From NCBI GenBank assembly GCA_913776615.1, contig CAJYPK010000046.1:62001-126000 (forward strand): a stretch of DNA of 64,000 nt, given 5' to 3'. Below, piece by piece: positions 62,177 through 64,000 of the stretch; position 1 is the first letter of the stretch, and every line of letters begins with the position of its first letter. The stretch comes from an uncultured Hymenobacter sp. (GTDB lineage Bacteria; Bacteroidota; Bacteroidia; Cytophagales; Hymenobacteraceae). The notes beneath the pieces are model-generated. The model saw only the letters and a program-made list of their open reading frames with translations, did no database searches and was not told the origin of the DNA. A program made the position numbers and the translations under genes.

Positions 62177-62950
62177 ATGACTACGCAGCAACTTGCCCGC
62201 GACGTGAAATTTCTGAAAGCGTACGCCCTGGCGGCTACCCTGCTCCCGCTCGCGGCGCTGCTCTTCGCCTTCAGCCAGCCCGATAAGCCCGTCCGCTTCC
62301 GGGAAATATCGGTGGAGCGCCTGAACCTGGTGGAGCGCGACGGCACGGTGAAGATGATAATGAGCAACCAGGAGCGCTTCCCGCAGGGCGTAACCATCGA
62401 CGGCAAGCATCTTGCTTTCAAGCGCGAGCACCCCGGTATGCTGTTTTATAATACCAAGGGCGAAGAGTGCGGCGGGCTGATTTTTGGTGGGCAGCGCGAT
62501 TCGGCGGGGCAAGTATCGGCCGGCGGGCATTTTTCGCTTGACCGCTTTGGGCAAGACCAGGTCATTGCCCTCAACTACCAGGAGCACGGCGGCGGCTACA
62601 AGGCCGGCCTCACCTTCAACGACGCGCCCGACGAGTCGATGACGGCCCTGGAGGAAAAGTACAAGGCCGCCACGCCCGCCGAGCAGCAGCAGGCCCGCAA
62701 AGCCGGCCAGCTCGGCCTGCAAACCCGCCTCTATGTGGGCACCACGGCCGGCCGCTCCTCAGCCCTGCTGATGGCCGACCAGCACGGCGAAACGCGCGTG
62801 ATGCTGGTGGCCAACACCGAGCAATCGACGCTCGACTTTAAGGACAGCCAGGGCCGCACCCGCCTCACCATCGGCGTAGACAAGCAAAACCAGCCGGTGC
62901 TGCGCTTTTTCGACGAGAACGGCCAGCCAGTAAAGCCGGCGGCCCAGTAG
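62177..62950 (+). CDS. Membrane-anchored or exported protein of unknown function
   Basis: No family was recognised. The 257-residue protein has one N-terminal hydrophobic segment (ALAATLLPLAALLFAFS), then a soluble domain rich in beta strands. Several short repeats of the form 'dG..r..l.v' occur (LNLVERDGTVKMIMSN; TAGRSSALLMADQHGETRVM; LDFKDSQGRTRLTIGV; LRFFDENGQPV), which suggests stacked hairpins. A helical insert (about 155-180) interrupts them. ATG 62177 opens the signal; upstream codons add non-hydrophobic sequence. It precedes a LytS-type kinase by 41 bases in the same direction. Confidence 0.75.
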   Translation: MTTQQLARDVKFLKAYALAATLLPLAALLFAFSQPDKPVRFREISVERLNLVERDGTVKMIMSNQERFPQGVTIDGKHLAFKREHPGMLFYNTKGEECGGLIFGGQRDSAGQVSAGGHFSLDRFGQDQVIALNYQEHGGGYKAGLTFNDAPDESMTALEEKYKAATPAEQQQARKAGQLGLQTRLYVGTTAGRSSALLMADQHGETRVMLVANTEQSTLDFKDSQGRTRLTIGVDKQNQPVLRFFDENGQPVKPAAQ

Positions 62951-62991
62951 CCGGGCGGCCCCTACCGGCAGCGTTTATCTTGCGGCCCGCG

Positions 62992-64000
62992 ATGCGCAAA
63001 AAACCCTGGTTTTACTTCTTCGTTTTCGGCCTGGCCCTGCTGCTGGCCGTGTACACGCGCCTGACGATGGCCGCGCGCGCCGAGGACTTTTACTTATTCC
63101 CCGATGCACCGTTCTGGCTGTTTCTGGAAGCCTTACTGGTAGTATACCTGCTCGACCGGCTGCACAGGCGGGCCACCCGCCGCGGGCGGGCCAGCGGGCG
63201 GGCGGGCTACTTTTTTGGGCTGCTGTGGCGCGGGGCGCTGCTCTTCGTGGGGCTTTTGCAACTGCTGCAAGCGGCGCTGGTGCTGGCCCCCGTTGGGCAA
63301 GGCGGCTACGGCAGCTGGTACGAAGTGGTCCGGGGGCTGGCCGCCCAGCTGTTGCTCTACCTGCTGGTGGGCAGCGTGTACCTGCCCTTTCTTTACCAGC
63401 AGCACGCCAGCCAGGTGCGGCTAGCCCTGGAGCAGGCCGAAAAAGCCGTAACGCAGGCTCAGCTGCGGGTTTTGCAGCAGCACGTAGACCCGCACTTTTT
63501 GTTTAACAACCTCAATATTCTATCCGCCCTCATCGAGCCCGCCAATGGGGCGGCGCTCGACTACGTGAGCCATCTGGCCAGCCTCTACCGCTACCTGGTG
63601 CGGGCCACGCAGCGCGAGGCCGTGCCGGTAGCGGAGGAGCTGGCGTTTGCCCACGACTACCAGTTTTTGCTACAGCGCCGGTTTGGAGCCGCTTACGTGT
63701 TTGAGCATGACGTGCAGCTTGCACCCGCCCAGCAAACGGAGCGGCTGGTGCCGCCGGGCGTGCTGCAAGAGCTCCTAACCAATGCTGTGAAGCACAACCT
63801 GGCTAGCCGGCAAGAGCCGCTACGCATCCGCCTTACTATCAACGCGGCGGCCCTGCGTCTAGAGCACCCGCGCCGCCCGCGGCCCGCCCCGGCCGGGGGC
63901 ACGGGCAGCGGCCTGGCGGGTTTGCGCGCGCGCTTGGCCTTGCTCACCGACCTACCGCTGGCCGTGGAGGAAACGAGCGCTTATTTTGCCGTCACCGTGC
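62992..64000 (+). CDS. LytS/YehU-family sensor histidine kinase (3' end beyond the window)
   Basis: The frame opens at ATG 62992 and runs to the window edge without a stop (336 codons). Four hydrophobic helices occupy the first 135 residues (FFVFGLALLLAVYTRL; FWLFLEALLVVYLL; ALLFVGLLQLLQAALVLA; LLLYLLVGSVYLPF). The His_kinase domain follows, with LRVLQQHVDPHFLFNNLNIL, whose His before the PHFLFNN block is the expected phospho-acceptor, and an ATPase N-box (LQELLTNAVKHNLA). These kinases normally pair with LytTR regulators, whose gene would lie just outside. Confidence 0.88.
   Translation, partial: MRKKPWFYFFVFGLALLLAVYTRLTMAARAEDFYLFPDAPFWLFLEALLVVYLLDRLHRRATRRGRASGRAGYFFGLLWRGALLFVGLLQLLQAALVLAPVGQGGYGSWYEVVRGLAAQLLLYLLVGSVYLPFLYQQHASQVRLALEQAEKAVTQAQLRVLQQHVDPHFLFNNLNILSALIEPANGAALDYVSHLASLYRYLVRATQREAVPVAEELAFAHDYQFLLQRRFGAAYVFEHDVQLAPAQQTERLVPPGVLQELLTNAVKHNLASRQEPLRIRLTINAAALRLEHPRRPRPAPAGGTGSGLAGLRARLALLTDLPLAVEETSAYFAVTV

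Noticed and set aside
61718..62722. Minus-strand open frame of 334 codons opposite the protein at 62177
   Set aside because: It has no recognisable domain and lies antisense to a protein with a signal segment and regular beta pattern; long shadows are common in this GC-rich DNA.
1..64000. CRISPR arrays, tRNA or rRNA genes
   Set aside because: I looked for regular short repeats and tRNA-like cloverleafs in the intergenic spaces and saw none; very degenerate cases could be missed by eye.

Overview
The window is high-GC DNA from a Bacteroidota bacterium, most likely Hymenobacter or a close relative (Cytophagales). This is inferred from TAnnTTTG-type promoters, a type IX secretion C-terminal sorting domain, many TonB-dependent receptors with N-terminal carboxypeptidase-regulatory-like domains, and high GC. 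No tRNA, rRNA or CRISPR array was seen.

Layout. 1-2.8 kb: end of a secreted protein and a convergent NarL-type two-component pair. 2.9-8.7 kb: a mobile patch with an IS5-family element, a very compact Tn3-family transposon, and a histidine kinase that has lost its 5' end and carries a frameshift. 8.9-23.9 kb: late cobalamin synthesis and B12 uptake (cobQ, cobD-like aminotransferase, cbiB, cbiA, a cobalamin riboswitch, btuFCDB, cobU, adenosyltransferase, cobT, cobS, cobC). Corrin-ring synthesis genes are absent, which fits salvage.

24.1-31.9 kb: a zinc-homeostasis block with a COG0523 metallochaperone GTPase, a lipoprotein whose histidines fall at heptad spacing, a small His/Cys-rich exported protein, a Zur-like Fur-family repressor, a PhoD-like phosphatase and a MerC-TonB receptor pair. 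32.1-46.6 kb: a pinensin-like class I lanthipeptide cluster (precursor, a LanC-like protein, a split LanB, a C39-peptidase ABC exporter) and, divergent from it, an ABC ATPase, a siderophore-type TonB receptor and two DUF3526-type permeases. 46.8-59.1 kb: MbnP, a small Cys-rich protein, two more TonB receptors, two exported DJ-1/PfpI proteins (one fused to a YHS metal-binding domain) and a second ABC ATPase plus two permeases. 59.3-64 kb: an FG-GAP repeat protein, an unrecognised protein and a LytS-type sensor kinase cut by the window end.

The main discovery is a repeated operator, WTGCAAC-N3-GTTGCAW, at seven places between 25.4 and 40.5 kb. It precedes the GTPase, the His-rich protein, the zur/phoD divergence, merC-TonB, the lanthipeptide precursor, the lanthipeptide exporter operon and the ABC/TonB operon. 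Where promoters can be seen, the right half-site usually covers the -33 element. This joins the lanthipeptide cluster to the zinc-starvation response. The core peptide carries three His and one Cys, so I propose a zinc-responsive lanthipeptide, possibly a zincophore, with its own export and uptake machinery. The regulator, the metal and the product's role are inference; the repeated operator and the gene content are seen directly.
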